This document shows positions 1-4,996 of a stretch of DNA of 10,126 nucleotides, in pieces; positions within the stretch are counted from its first letter, which is position 1; each line of letters opens with the position of its first letter. The notes beneath the pieces are model-generated. The model was not told where the DNA came from. It did no database searches and saw only the letters and a program-made list of their open reading frames with translations. The translations under genes were made by a program, and so were the position numbers. This DNA is from Bacteroidales bacterium (GTDB lineage: Bacteria; Bacteroidota; Bacteroidia; Bacteroidales; Bacteroidaceae), in assembly GCA_004558535.1 (NCBI GenBank), contig SFCP01000116.1, positions 1 to 10,126 of the forward strand, written 5' to 3'.

Positions 1-143
1 TGTCATGCTCCAAAAGTGACGGAAATATGGCAAAATGACTTAGATTACCAAAAATAATAGTCCATTTACTTGGACTGCAACATAGAAAAACCGGGAGCCC
101 GCTTGCCCTGTGTCTGTTGGAGGAGACAAAAACCGGAAAAACC

Positions 144-270
144 CCTTGCAGAGGACGGGGCTGCGCCCTGCTGTCAGGCTTCCGCTTTGGTCTTATAAGA
201 GCAAGCTCTTAATGCCCAAACCGAAAGCCTGCCACCACCTTCTTACAGAAGGCATTCATCCTCTGCAAGG
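144..270. repeat. 127-nt multi-branched palindromic element
   Basis: The outer arms are a perfect 12-bp inverted pair (144-155 and 259-270, ccttgcagagga and its complement). Inside lie three further hairpins: 158-161/165-168 (gggc/gccc); a long arm 175-190/216-231 with 14 of 16 pairs matched, which itself contains a perfect 7-bp hairpin 196-202/205-211 with a 2-nt loop; and 238-243/247-252 (ccttct/agaagg). Drawn as one strand this is a closed, cloverleaf-like multi-branch fold. It could be a structured RNA, a MITE-like element or an extruding DNA palindrome. No tRNA features were seen (no T-arm GTTCRA, no CCA-adjacent acceptor), so it is not called a tRNA. Function unknown. Confidence 0.6.
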
Positions 271-351
271 CGATAAACAATAAAAACAATCTATGGGTAG
301 AGGTACATGGTAAATGTATGCACCTCAAGAACGGAATTGTATACAACATCA

Positions 352-500
352 CTGTCACGGAGCGCAAGGGTTCTTGTCACGGAGGACAGCTGCATTGTTA
401 CAGAGCACAAGGGATTCTTGTCACGGAGGACAGCTGCATTGTTACAGAGCGCAAGGGATTCTTGTCACGGAGGAAGTGCTTCTTGTCGTAGAGGACAAGG
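352..500. repeat. 43/44-bp tandem repeat array, about 2.6 copies plus fragments
   Basis: Copies start at 362 (43 bp), 405 (44 bp) and 449 (partial, diverging after 474). Each runs gcRcaaggg, (a)ttcttgtcacggagga, cagctgcattgttacaga. A leading fragment (tgtcacggag) lies at 354-363, and a trailing degenerate half-unit with cttgtc/gacaag lies at 482-499. Copies 1 and 2 are nearly identical, suggesting recent duplication or slippage. There are no variable spacers between units, so it is not a CRISPR. Confidence 0.75.
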
Positions 501-510
501 TTTTTTTTTT
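482..510 (+). terminator. Weak hairpin plus T10 run
   Basis: A 6-bp stem (cttgtc 482-487, gacaag 494-499) with a 6-nt loop is followed by one g and ten consecutive T residues (501-510). This has the shape of an intrinsic terminator for a plus-strand transcript crossing the tandem array, though the stem is short and no promoter was recognised upstream. Confidence 0.35.
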
Positions 511-518
511 GTTTATCG

Positions 519-648
519 CCTTGTGCCGGATGCAAAACCCGACAGGGGAATGATGTAGCCGTCTGAAAATACCCGAGCTTGCTCGAGGAATTTTCAGACG
601 GCTACAGCGTTCATGGCTCGCCAGAGACATTTTGCATCCGGCGCAAGG
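519..648. repeat. Inverted repeat flanking the DUS-like hairpin
   Basis: Positions 519-537 and 630-648 are reverse complements with one mismatch in 19 (ttttgcatccggc, then g or a, then caagg). They symmetrically bracket the long hairpin at 554-606, giving a two-tier nested palindrome of 130 nt. The right arm runs directly into the 643-667 repeat arm. Confidence 0.55.
554..606. repeat. Perfect 17-bp hairpin containing an inverted Neisseria-type DNA uptake 10-mer
   Basis: Arms 554-570 and 590-606 are exact reverse complements, and the 19-nt loop carries a further 5-bp stem (574-578/581-585, cgagc/gctcg). Each arm contains GCCGTCTGAA, the core of the canonical Neisseria DNA uptake sequence, preceded by TA here and not the usual AT or AG. 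In Neisseria, inverted DUS pairs commonly act as transcription terminators. No T-run follows here, and no other copy of the 10-mer occurs in the window. The match is directly visible; shared ancestry with DUS is inference and could be chance. Confidence 0.6.
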
Positions 649-773
649 GGTTTTTCCGGTTTTTGTCTTTTCAACAGAAACGGCGCAAGGGGTTTATACC
701 GGTTTTTGTCTTTCCTATTGACACAGGGGCGACACGGGGCTGACACGAGTCAAGGGGGCGGTTTTTGTCTTTC
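643..773 (+). repeat. Three direct copies of a gcaagggg...ggtttttgtcttt motif
   Basis: Copy 1 (643-671) and copy 2 (685-713) differ by only a few bases. Copy 3 (751-773) lacks the middle (caagggggcggtttttgtcttt). The stretch between copies 2 and 3 holds short iterations of acacgggg/gacac. The fourth family member is the inverted arm at 125-149. Confidence 0.55.
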
Positions 774-827
774 CTGCGGATACGGCCGACACGTGAGTTT
801 CATAGCCATAGCCATCTGTTTCTTTGT

Positions 828-847
828 CGCTAAAAAAACTTTTAGCG
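828..847 (-). terminator. Candidate terminator downstream of the GH20 gene
   Basis: An 8-bp perfect inverted repeat (cgctaaaa 828-835, ttttagcg 840-847) lies about 50 bp past the stop of the hexosaminidase gene on its strand. A run of seven T lies inside the minus-strand stem/loop, but there is no T-run after the stem, so this is a weak call. Confidence 0.35.
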
Positions 848-899
848 GACAGCAATAAAACAAAAACTAAGCTGATGGTCTACGAAATTTCCGCTGGGC

Positions 900-3239
900 C
901 TATTCCACGATGATTTCGTCCACGAAGAGGAAGCCCTCCTTGCCCTTTGCGCCGTGCCATTCGGGCAGCGTGTGTTCTGACAGGGCTTTCACTTTCACGT
1001 AGCGGGCTTGGGTCGGGGTGAAGTCGTAGCGGTGTTCGTAGATTTCGTCGGGGTCAGACTCCTTCATGGGCGGCAGCTGTTTGTCCACCACCGTCGTAAA
1101 GTGCTGTCCGTCCGTCGACAGGCTGATTTCCACGCCGCGCGCATCCATCACCCAGTTGCTTTTCAGGATGGTCACGTTAAATCCCACGCGGCTCACCTCC
1201 GTCTCTGCGCCCAGGTCCACGATAGCCTCCAGGTCCGTGCCGCTGAAGGCGATCCACCGGCCCGTGCTGTAGTTGTTCGTTTCGCCCAGCATACCGTCCG
1301 TCAGCATAGGTGCGCCGCCGTAGGTGTACTGCGAGTGCGGGTCTTGCAGCAGGGTGACGGGGCAGGCCGTTGCTTTGCTGAAGTGGAAGTTTTCCGTCAG
1401 GGTGCGCGTCTTGCCCGTCGGGCGGAAGGCCGCCGCCTTGAAGGTGCAGCTTTGGGTGATCAGCACCCCGCCGTCCGTTCCGCCGTGGTAGAGCGGCGAG
1501 TGGGTCGTAGGCTCTGTGCCGTCCATTGTGTAGCGCACTTCGGCGTTGTCGATGGTGCCCAGTGTGGCGCGCATAGCGTGTGCCGCAGGTGCGGCGGCAT
1601 AGTGTGCCTCCACGTCAAAGACGTGTTTCGCGTAGTTGTAGCCCTGCAGGTCGTAGAGTCGGATAAATCCCGGCAGACGTTTGCGGAAGTTCGTATAGTC
1701 GCGTTGTGCCTGCGGCGTCCATTGCACTTCGCAGAGCGCAGCCATGCGTGGCAGTTCCATGTATTCCACCTGGCGGAACGTCGGTATGTACTCCGTCCAC
1801 AGGTTAGCCTGTACGCCGATGATGTGGCGTGCCTCTTCCTCCGTCAGTCCTTTGGGCTGGGGGTTGTAGGCGTAGACCAGCGCCACGGGCAGGCAGCCGC
1901 CGATAGCCTCCGGTTCGTTCTTGACGTCAGCCGTCTGGTAGTAGTCGAAGTACAGGTAGGTGTTGGGCGTCATCACCACGTCGTGTCCCTGCCTTGCCGC
2001 TTCGATGCCGCCGGCCTCGCCCCGCCACGACATCACGGTGGCGTTGGGCGCCAGTCCGCCCTCCAGCGTCTCGTCCCATCCGATCATTTTCCGTCCCAGT
2101 GCGTTCAGCCGCCGTTCCGCATGGCGGATGACGTAGCTTTGCAGGCGTTCCTCGGCCGTATGCTTGCCGTCGGCTTCCAGGTGGTTGTCCGCAATTCTTT
2201 GCTGGCACTTCGGGCAGTCCCTCCAGCGCACCTTCGGGCACTCGTCGCCGCCCACGTGGATGTAGGCCGAGGGGAAGATTTCCACGATTTCGCCCAGCAC
2301 GTCGTCGATGAACTGCAGCACGCGGTCATTGCCGGCGCACAGCACGTCATCACTCACGCCCCACATCTTCCACACCTCGTACGGGCCGCCCGTGCAGCCC
2401 AGTTCCGGGTAGGCGGCCAGTGCGGCCTGCATGTGTCCCGGCATGTCGATTTCCGGGATGATGGTGATATGTCGTTCGCGGGCGTAGGCCACGATGTCGC
2501 GGGCCTCCTTTTGGCTGTAGAATCCGCTGTGCGGTGTGCCGTCATAGCGTCCCGTGTTGTGTCCGATGACCGTCTCCGGGCGGTAGCCGCCCACGGTGGT
2601 CAGTTTGGGGTACTTCTTGATTTCGATGCGCCAGCCCTGGTCATCGCTCAGGTGCCAGTGCAGGCGGTTGATGTTGTGGAGCGCCAGCATGTCGATGAAG
2701 CGGCGCACCGAGTCGGGCGTGATAAAGTGGCGCGACACGTCCAGGTGGGCGCCGCGGTAGCTGAAGCGCGGTTCGTCGCTGACCACCGTGGCCGGGATTT
2801 CCCGCACCGGTCGGTCGGCAGCGCCGATGGCTTTCCGCAGGGTCTGTATGCCGTAGAATGTGCCCGCGGCCGATGCGCCTTGGATGTGGATGCCGTCGGC
2901 TGTCACCGTCAGCTGGTACGCCTCCGGGTTCTGTTGCTGCAAGTCCGCCGTCAGCCGGATGGCGTTGTGGCCTTTTGCGCGGGTCGTCAGCTGCAGCCGC
3001 AGCCCCGTGGTCTGCTCCAGGTATTCGGCCAGGAATTGCGCGTTGCGCTTCATGGCTGCATCGCCTTTCGGATAGCAGATGACGGTGCTCTCGTTCAGCG
3101 GGAAGGCAGGTGCCGCTACGGCTTTCACCTCCACCGGCAGGGGCACCACATGGAAGTCCACCTGCTGGGCAGACATCCTGGAGCCGGTGCCGCCCAGCAG
3201 CAGGGCCAGTGCGGCAACCCATAGTGATTTCTTTTTCAT
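900..3239 (-). CDS. Exported GH20 beta-N-acetylhexosaminidase
   Basis: A 779-aa glycoside hydrolase family 20 enzyme that removes terminal beta-linked GlcNAc/GalNAc residues from host or bacterial glycans by substrate-assisted catalysis. Residues 1-25 form a signal peptide (MKKK, hydrophobic core, MSAQ), so it acts in the periplasm or outside. About 28-155 is the GH20b N-terminal domain and about 157-510 the catalytic barrel: HxxHLxDDQGWR at 194-204, and the HVGGDE motif at 328-333, whose D332-E333 are the expected catalytic pair. Near 545-620 is a chitobiase C-terminal-type module (YTMDGTEPT), and about 640-779 is a discoidin/F5-8-type sugar-binding domain. Length and order are normal for Bacteroidales exo-hexosaminidases. 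The start at 3239 is preferred over 3257 because it gives the classic lysine-rich signal peptide. It is single-gene and divergent from the toxin-antitoxin operon. Exact linkage specificity cannot be read from the sequence. Confidence 0.95.
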   Translation of the reverse strand: MKKKSLWVAALALLLGGTGSRMSAQQVDFHVVPLPVEVKAVAAPAFPLNESTVICYPKGDAAMKRNAQFLAEYLEQTTGLRLQLTTRAKGHNAIRLTADLQQQNPEAYQLTVTADGIHIQGASAAGTFYGIQTLRKAIGAADRPVREIPATVVSDEPRFSYRGAHLDVSRHFITPDSVRRFIDMLALHNINRLHWHLSDDQGWRIEIKKYPKLTTVGGYRPETVIGHNTGRYDGTPHSGFYSQKEARDIVAYARERHITIIPEIDMPGHMQAALAAYPELGCTGGPYEVWKMWGVSDDVLCAGNDRVLQFIDDVLGEIVEIFPSAYIHVGGDECPKVRWRDCPKCQQRIADNHLEADGKHTAEERLQSYVIRHAERRLNALGRKMIGWDETLEGGLAPNATVMSWRGEAGGIEAARQGHDVVMTPNTYLYFDYYQTADVKNEPEAIGGCLPVALVYAYNPQPKGLTEEEARHIIGVQANLWTEYIPTFRQVEYMELPRMAALCEVQWTPQAQRDYTNFRKRLPGFIRLYDLQGYNYAKHVFDVEAHYAAAPAAHAMRATLGTIDNAEVRYTMDGTEPTTHSPLYHGGTDGGVLITQSCTFKAAAFRPTGKTRTLTENFHFSKATACPVTLLQDPHSQYTYGGAPMLTDGMLGETNNYSTGRWIAFSGTDLEAIVDLGAETEVSRVGFNVTILKSNWVMDARGVEISLSTDGQHFTTVVDKQLPPMKESDPDEIYEHRYDFTPTQARYVKVKALSEHTLPEWHGAKGKEGFLFVDEIIVE

Positions 3240-3282
3240 AGGGGTATCAGTTAACAAGTTATTTCTTTCGGTTATTCTGTTG

Positions 3283-3290
3283 CAAATGTA
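3283..3290 (-). promoter_or_regulatory. TACATTTG -7 box before the GH20 gene
   Basis: On the minus strand this is an exact TAnnTTTG Bacteroidetes -7 element about 44 bp before the GH20 start, giving a short leader. No TTTG -33 box sits at the expected spacing, so it may be a secondary promoter. Confidence 0.5.
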
Positions 3291-3335
3291 GGTAAAATTT
3301 GCGATATGGCCGCCTGGCTGTGGCCGGTCTGCCCT

Positions 3336-3416
3336 GTCTGTACGACAAAGTTACTACATTTCCGACGAAATCCAAATTCGTCTCTCTCTGTTTTAACATT
3401 TTTGGAAAGGGGACGG
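3336..3416. repeat. Promoter-bearing ~80-bp repeat, copy A
   Basis: It matches 4692-4770 with 25 identical bases at the start (3336-3360 against 4692-4716), then roughly 80-85% identity with small gaps up to ggacgg. Both copies keep the minus-strand TTTG and TAACTTTG boxes. The two copies lie in direct orientation on either side of the toxin-antitoxin operon. Confidence 0.7.
3346..3376 (-). promoter_or_regulatory. Complete Bacteroidetes-type promoter reading toward GH20
   Basis: On the minus strand TTTG (3376-3373) and TAACTTTG (3353-3346) are separated by 19 bp, matching the primary sigma factor consensus of this phylum. It would start transcription near 3340 and give a leader of about 100 nt for the hexosaminidase gene. 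It lies within the repeat shared with 4692-4770. Confidence 0.6.
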
Positions 3417-3470
3417 CTTGTGGCGCAAGCGTGTTAGAACAGGTTGCGCACTTACAGAGAAAAAGTGGAG

Positions 3471-3508
3471 ATATTTTACATATATGTGAAATATATCTCG
3501 TATCTTTG
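3471..3508 (+). promoter_or_regulatory. Toxin-antitoxin promoter with overlapping palindromic operator
   Basis: TATCTTTG at 3501-3508 is an exact TAnnTTTG -7 box, 22 bp before the toxin start. Just upstream, 3471-3494 is a 24-nt palindrome with one mismatched pair, centred on the perfect acatatatgt (3478-3487), in the -33/-7 spacer. By analogy with other type II modules, the downstream XRE protein probably binds here to repress its own operon; that is inference. Confidence 0.55.
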
Positions 3509-3530
3509 CGCTGTAATTAAGGATTTGCCT

Positions 3531-4001
3531 ATGAATGAAGTTGAGCTTGTTTTGGTCAATGATGCTGACAAGTGTACCATTTATACGATTCAGTTCTCGG
3601 AAGAAGCCGAGACAGAATACGAGCGCTTTTATTCCAAATTTATAGAGGACGTTCAATTGAATCAAGACTTGTTGCGCATAGTGCAGCTTGTAGACAAAAT
3701 TGCCGAAGAGGGGGCTTTGGAACGTTTCTTCCGGCCCGAGGGTAGGGTGCGTGACTCTGTGGTGGCTCTTCCTGTGCTGCGCTCAAAACTCCGGCTGTAT
3801 TGTCTGCGCCTTTCTGACAGGATCCTTGTTCTCGGCAACGGAGGAATTAAAAACTCGCGAACGTACGAGGAGGATGATTCATTGCGGGGATATGTCCTCA
3901 CACTCCAGAAGTTTGAAGAACTGCTGAAAGAGGGACAACGCGATGGGACTGTGATAATAACATCAAAGACTATAGAAACAGATAAGACGTTTAAGCTATG
4001 A
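3531..4001 (+). CDS. RelE/HigB-like type II toxin
   Basis: A 156-aa protein, probably an mRNA-cleaving RelE/ParE-superfamily toxin acting in the cytoplasm. The C-terminal half carries the family-like stretch: an arginine/lysine-rich beta region (RPEGRVRDSVVALPV at 68-82, RSKLRLYCLRL at 84-94) followed by RILVLGNGGIKNSR (97-110), with conserved basic and aromatic residues. An N-terminal region of about 60 residues, mainly acidic and helical (EEAETEYERFYSKF), makes it longer than compact RelE proteins (about 90-100 aa). The start at 3531 sits 22 bp after a good -7 box; an earlier in-frame ATG at 3444 would place that promoter inside the gene, so it is rejected. The stop overlaps the next start by ATGA, implying translational coupling. 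The toxin-first order fits HigBA-type modules. The catalytic residues cannot be assigned confidently. Confidence 0.8.
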   Translation: MNEVELVLVNDADKCTIYTIQFSEEAETEYERFYSKFIEDVQLNQDLLRIVQLVDKIAEEGALERFFRPEGRVRDSVVALPVLRSKLRLYCLRLSDRILVLGNGGIKNSRTYEEDDSLRGYVLTLQKFEELLKEGQRDGTVIITSKTIETDKTFKL

Positions 4002-4261
4002 GGGATATAAGAAACAGATACCGGGAAATGGTCCGTCAGGTGCCACCGGAGGTGAAGGCAGAGATAGACCTGTCTTTCGCCATATCCAACAAGATAGATG
4101 CGCTCATGCGGGAGCGCGGTTTCTCAAAGAAACAGCTTGCCGACCAGCTTGGGAAGCGTCCGAGTGAGGTAACAAGGTGGTTGAGCGGACAGCACAATTT
4201 TACGGTTTCCACACTTGCCATGCTGTCGGCATTTTTCGGAAAACCAATAATCTCTGTCTGA
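3998..4261 (+). CDS. XRE-family HTH antitoxin (HigA-like)
   Basis: An 87-aa cytoplasmic DNA-binding protein, expected to neutralise the toxin encoded just upstream and to repress the operon. Residues about 30-80 form an XRE/HTH_3 fold: FSKKQLADQLGKRPSEVTRW (42-61) is the helix-turn-helix, followed by the usual LSGQHNFTVSTLAMLSAFFG segment. The N-terminal ~25 residues (MRDIRNRYREMVRQVPPEVK) are charged and probably contact the toxin. Its start overlaps the toxin stop by 4 bp. The short size and partner gene support an antitoxin role over a general regulator. The likely operator is the palindrome at 3471-3494. Confidence 0.85.
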   Translation: MRDIRNRYREMVRQVPPEVKAEIDLSFAISNKIDALMRERGFSKKQLADQLGKRPSEVTRWLSGQHNFTVSTLAMLSAFFGKPIISV

Positions 4262-4300
4262 ATTGTCGCCAGCGAAGCCGTGTCTCCGATAGGGTATGGC

Positions 4301-4440
4301 TCCCTCCCGCGCCCCGTCTCCGGCCGGACACCCGCGCTTCCCTCGTGGCTGCCGGAAGGCCCCTCCCTCCCGCGCCCCGGCTCTGGTCGAATACCCGCGC
4401 TTCCCTCGTGGCTGCCGGAAGCCTCCTCCCGACCGCGCCG
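4301..4440. repeat. 63-bp GC-rich tandem repeat, about 2.2 copies
   Basis: Copy 1 starts at 4301 and copy 2 at 4364, each opening tccctcccgcgcccc; a degenerate third start lies near 4427. A 29-bp block ending ctgccggaag is identical in both copies (4330-4358 and 4393-4421), while the middle (about 4316-4329 and 4379-4392) varies. The array starts 40 bp after the antitoxin stop. Confidence 0.75.
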
Positions 4441-4555
4441 GAGCAAACCGCTGCCGACAAGTGCATAGAAGTGCACAAGCAGATTTAACCTAAACTTTCC
4501 TAACGAGCCCTTTTGTGGCGGTTTTTGTCACTCCGTGTCCTTGCTGGAATTTTCT

Positions 4556-4616
4556 CCCGGCACTTGGTTTTCACTACAAAGCACTTAGAAAAAATTACCC
4601 GGCACTTAGTTTTCAC
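4556..4616. repeat. Direct repeat cccggcacttRgttttcac
   Basis: Two 19-bp copies at 4556-4574 and 4598-4616 differ at one base. The second lies in the hairpin at 4588-4636, covering the end of its left arm and much of its loop. Confidence 0.5.
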
Positions 4617-4636
4617 CAAGTCCCGGGTAATTTTTC
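4588..4636. terminator. Bidirectional hairpin terminator candidate
   Basis: A perfect 13-bp stem (4590-4602 aaaaattacccgg, 4623-4635) is closed by an inner 4-bp actt/aagt pair (4604-4607/4618-4621). The A/T-rich base of the stem gives a T-run in either direction (five T on plus, six on minus), as in bidirectional intrinsic terminators. On the minus strand it would end a transcript from the promoter at 4702-4733. Confidence 0.55.
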
Positions 4637-4657
4637 GCCTACAAGGGCGATAAAGCA

Positions 4658-4693
4658 ACGGAGCAGGCGCGGGATGTGCCCGGCCTGCTCCGT
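4658..4693. repeat. GC-rich 15-bp hairpin
   Basis: Arms acggagcaggc (4658-4668) and gcctgctccgt (4683-4693) are perfect complements. A single bulged g (4669) leads to cggg/cccg (4670-4673/4679-4682) around the loop 4674-4678. It directly abuts repeat copy B. No T-run follows on either strand, so it is not a terminator by itself. Confidence 0.6.
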
Positions 4694-4770
4694 CTGTACG
4701 ACAAAGTTACTACATTTTTCGGCGAAATCCAAATCCGTCTTTCTCCGTTTTAACATTTGGGAGCGGACGG
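4692..4770. repeat. Promoter-bearing ~80-bp repeat, copy B
   Basis: Direct copy of 3336-3416. The minus-strand promoter boxes are kept (TTTG at 4733-4730, TAACTTTG at 4709-4702, 20-bp spacer). Unlike copy A, no protein gene lies downstream on that strand before the hairpin at 4588-4636. Confidence 0.7.
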
Positions 4771-4996
4771 GCCTGCTGCGCGGGGGAAAGTCCGTACGGA
4801 TGGCGCTGTCCGAGGCCCGCCTTTTCCCGGTCCGGCCTTGCGGGCGGGGCTTTGACGGCTGCGTAGGCCCCCTGCAAGCCCCTTGCCTGCTGTTGCAAGC
4901 TGATTTGTAGAGCCTGCCTATGGCTCATGGGATGCTTCGTATGGGCTGCGGATGCTTGTCGGGCCGTTTGTCGTCAGGGTAGGGCCGAGTGTCCGG

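Larger units (their letters stand above)
266..523. repeat. 13-bp inverted pair bracketing the tandem array
   Basis: Positions 266-278 (caaggcgataaac) and 511-523 (gtttatcgccttg) are exact reverse complements and flank the 352-500 tandem array plus its T10 tail. The left arm overlaps the outer right arm of the 144-270 element by five bases, so the repeats interlock. A related string, tttatcgcccttgt, occurs on the minus strand near 4640-4655. Confidence 0.5.
125..667. repeat. Perfect 25-bp inverted repeat, arms 125-149 and 643-667
   Basis: The left arm (gacaaaaaccgg... to 149) is the exact reverse complement of the right arm (643-667). Similarity weakens but continues outward (tgttgg near 115 against caacag near 672). 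The right arm belongs to a small family: a close direct copy begins at 685 (685-713, 42 bp further on), and a shortened copy lies at 751-773 sharing ggcggtttttgtcttt-like sequence. A 13-bp piece of the same motif (ggcggtttttgtc) also occurs near 4516-4530. This is a dispersed repeat; whether it is mobile or regulatory cannot be told from one window. Confidence 0.6.
1..899. other. Gene-free, repeat-rich stretch
   Basis: I see no credible gene here. The open frames at about 307-558 and 613-858 run through tandem repeats whose unit length (43/44 bp) is not a multiple of three. The same DNA is therefore read in different frames in successive copies, which argues against protein coding. The stretch instead holds nested inverted repeats (144-270, 266-278/511-523, 519-537/630-648, 554-606), a long-range perfect inverted repeat (125-149/643-667), a tandem array (352-500) and a T10 run (501-510). 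Positions 1-120 show nothing recognisable. The left neighbour gene lies outside the window. Confidence 0.7.
4587..4697 (-). ncRNA. Candidate small RNA of about 110 nt
   Basis: On the minus strand a full promoter (TTTG 4733-4730, 20-bp spacer, TAACTTTG 4709-4702) would start RNA near 4697. The RNA would open with a strong hairpin (4693-4658: an 11-bp perfect stem, one bulge, then 4 bp and a 5-nt loop), pass about 21 unpaired bases, and end at a second hairpin with a six-T tail (4635-4589). There is no coding potential. Promoter, structured body and terminator at tight spacing are visible; transcription itself is inferred. Confidence 0.4.
4262..4996. other. Gene-free stretch with repeats and hairpins
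   Basis: No convincing coding sequence was found in these 735 bp. Several overlapping frames are open around 4177-4493 because a 63-bp repeat (a multiple of three) lacks stops; their translations are proline/arginine-rich and lack starts with plausible signals. The stretch holds the 63-bp repeat (4301-4440), two cccggcactt repeats, the hairpins 4588-4636 and 4658-4693, and repeat copy B (4692-4770). Positions 4780-4996, the region after the SPFH stop, show no clear terminator. Confidence 0.65.

Noticed and set aside
144..270. tRNA from the cloverleaf-like fold
   Set aside because: It is too long, with a 12-bp closing stem and none of the conserved tRNA arm sequences.
352..500. Possible CRISPR array
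   Set aside because: The repeats are directly tandem with no unique spacers, and no cas gene is present.
307..558. Overlapping 83-aa and 79-aa open frames
   Set aside because: They run across a 43/44-bp tandem array, so the same repeat is translated in different frames in successive copies; no promoter or family similarity was seen.
1008..3224. 738-aa open frame on the plus strand
   Set aside because: Entirely antisense to the clear GH20 gene. It is open because of GC-rich codon bias, and its translation is low-complexity (His/Arg/Val-rich) with no known motif.
3393..3665. 90-aa minus-strand open frame
   Set aside because: It crosses the toxin-antitoxin promoter and the toxin 5' end on the opposite strand, with no family similarity or promoter.
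4177..4493. Three overlapping open frames of 62-103 aa
   Set aside because: They are open because the 63-bp repeat lacks stops in several frames. The products are proline/arginine-rich, and none has a plausible start signal or known domain.
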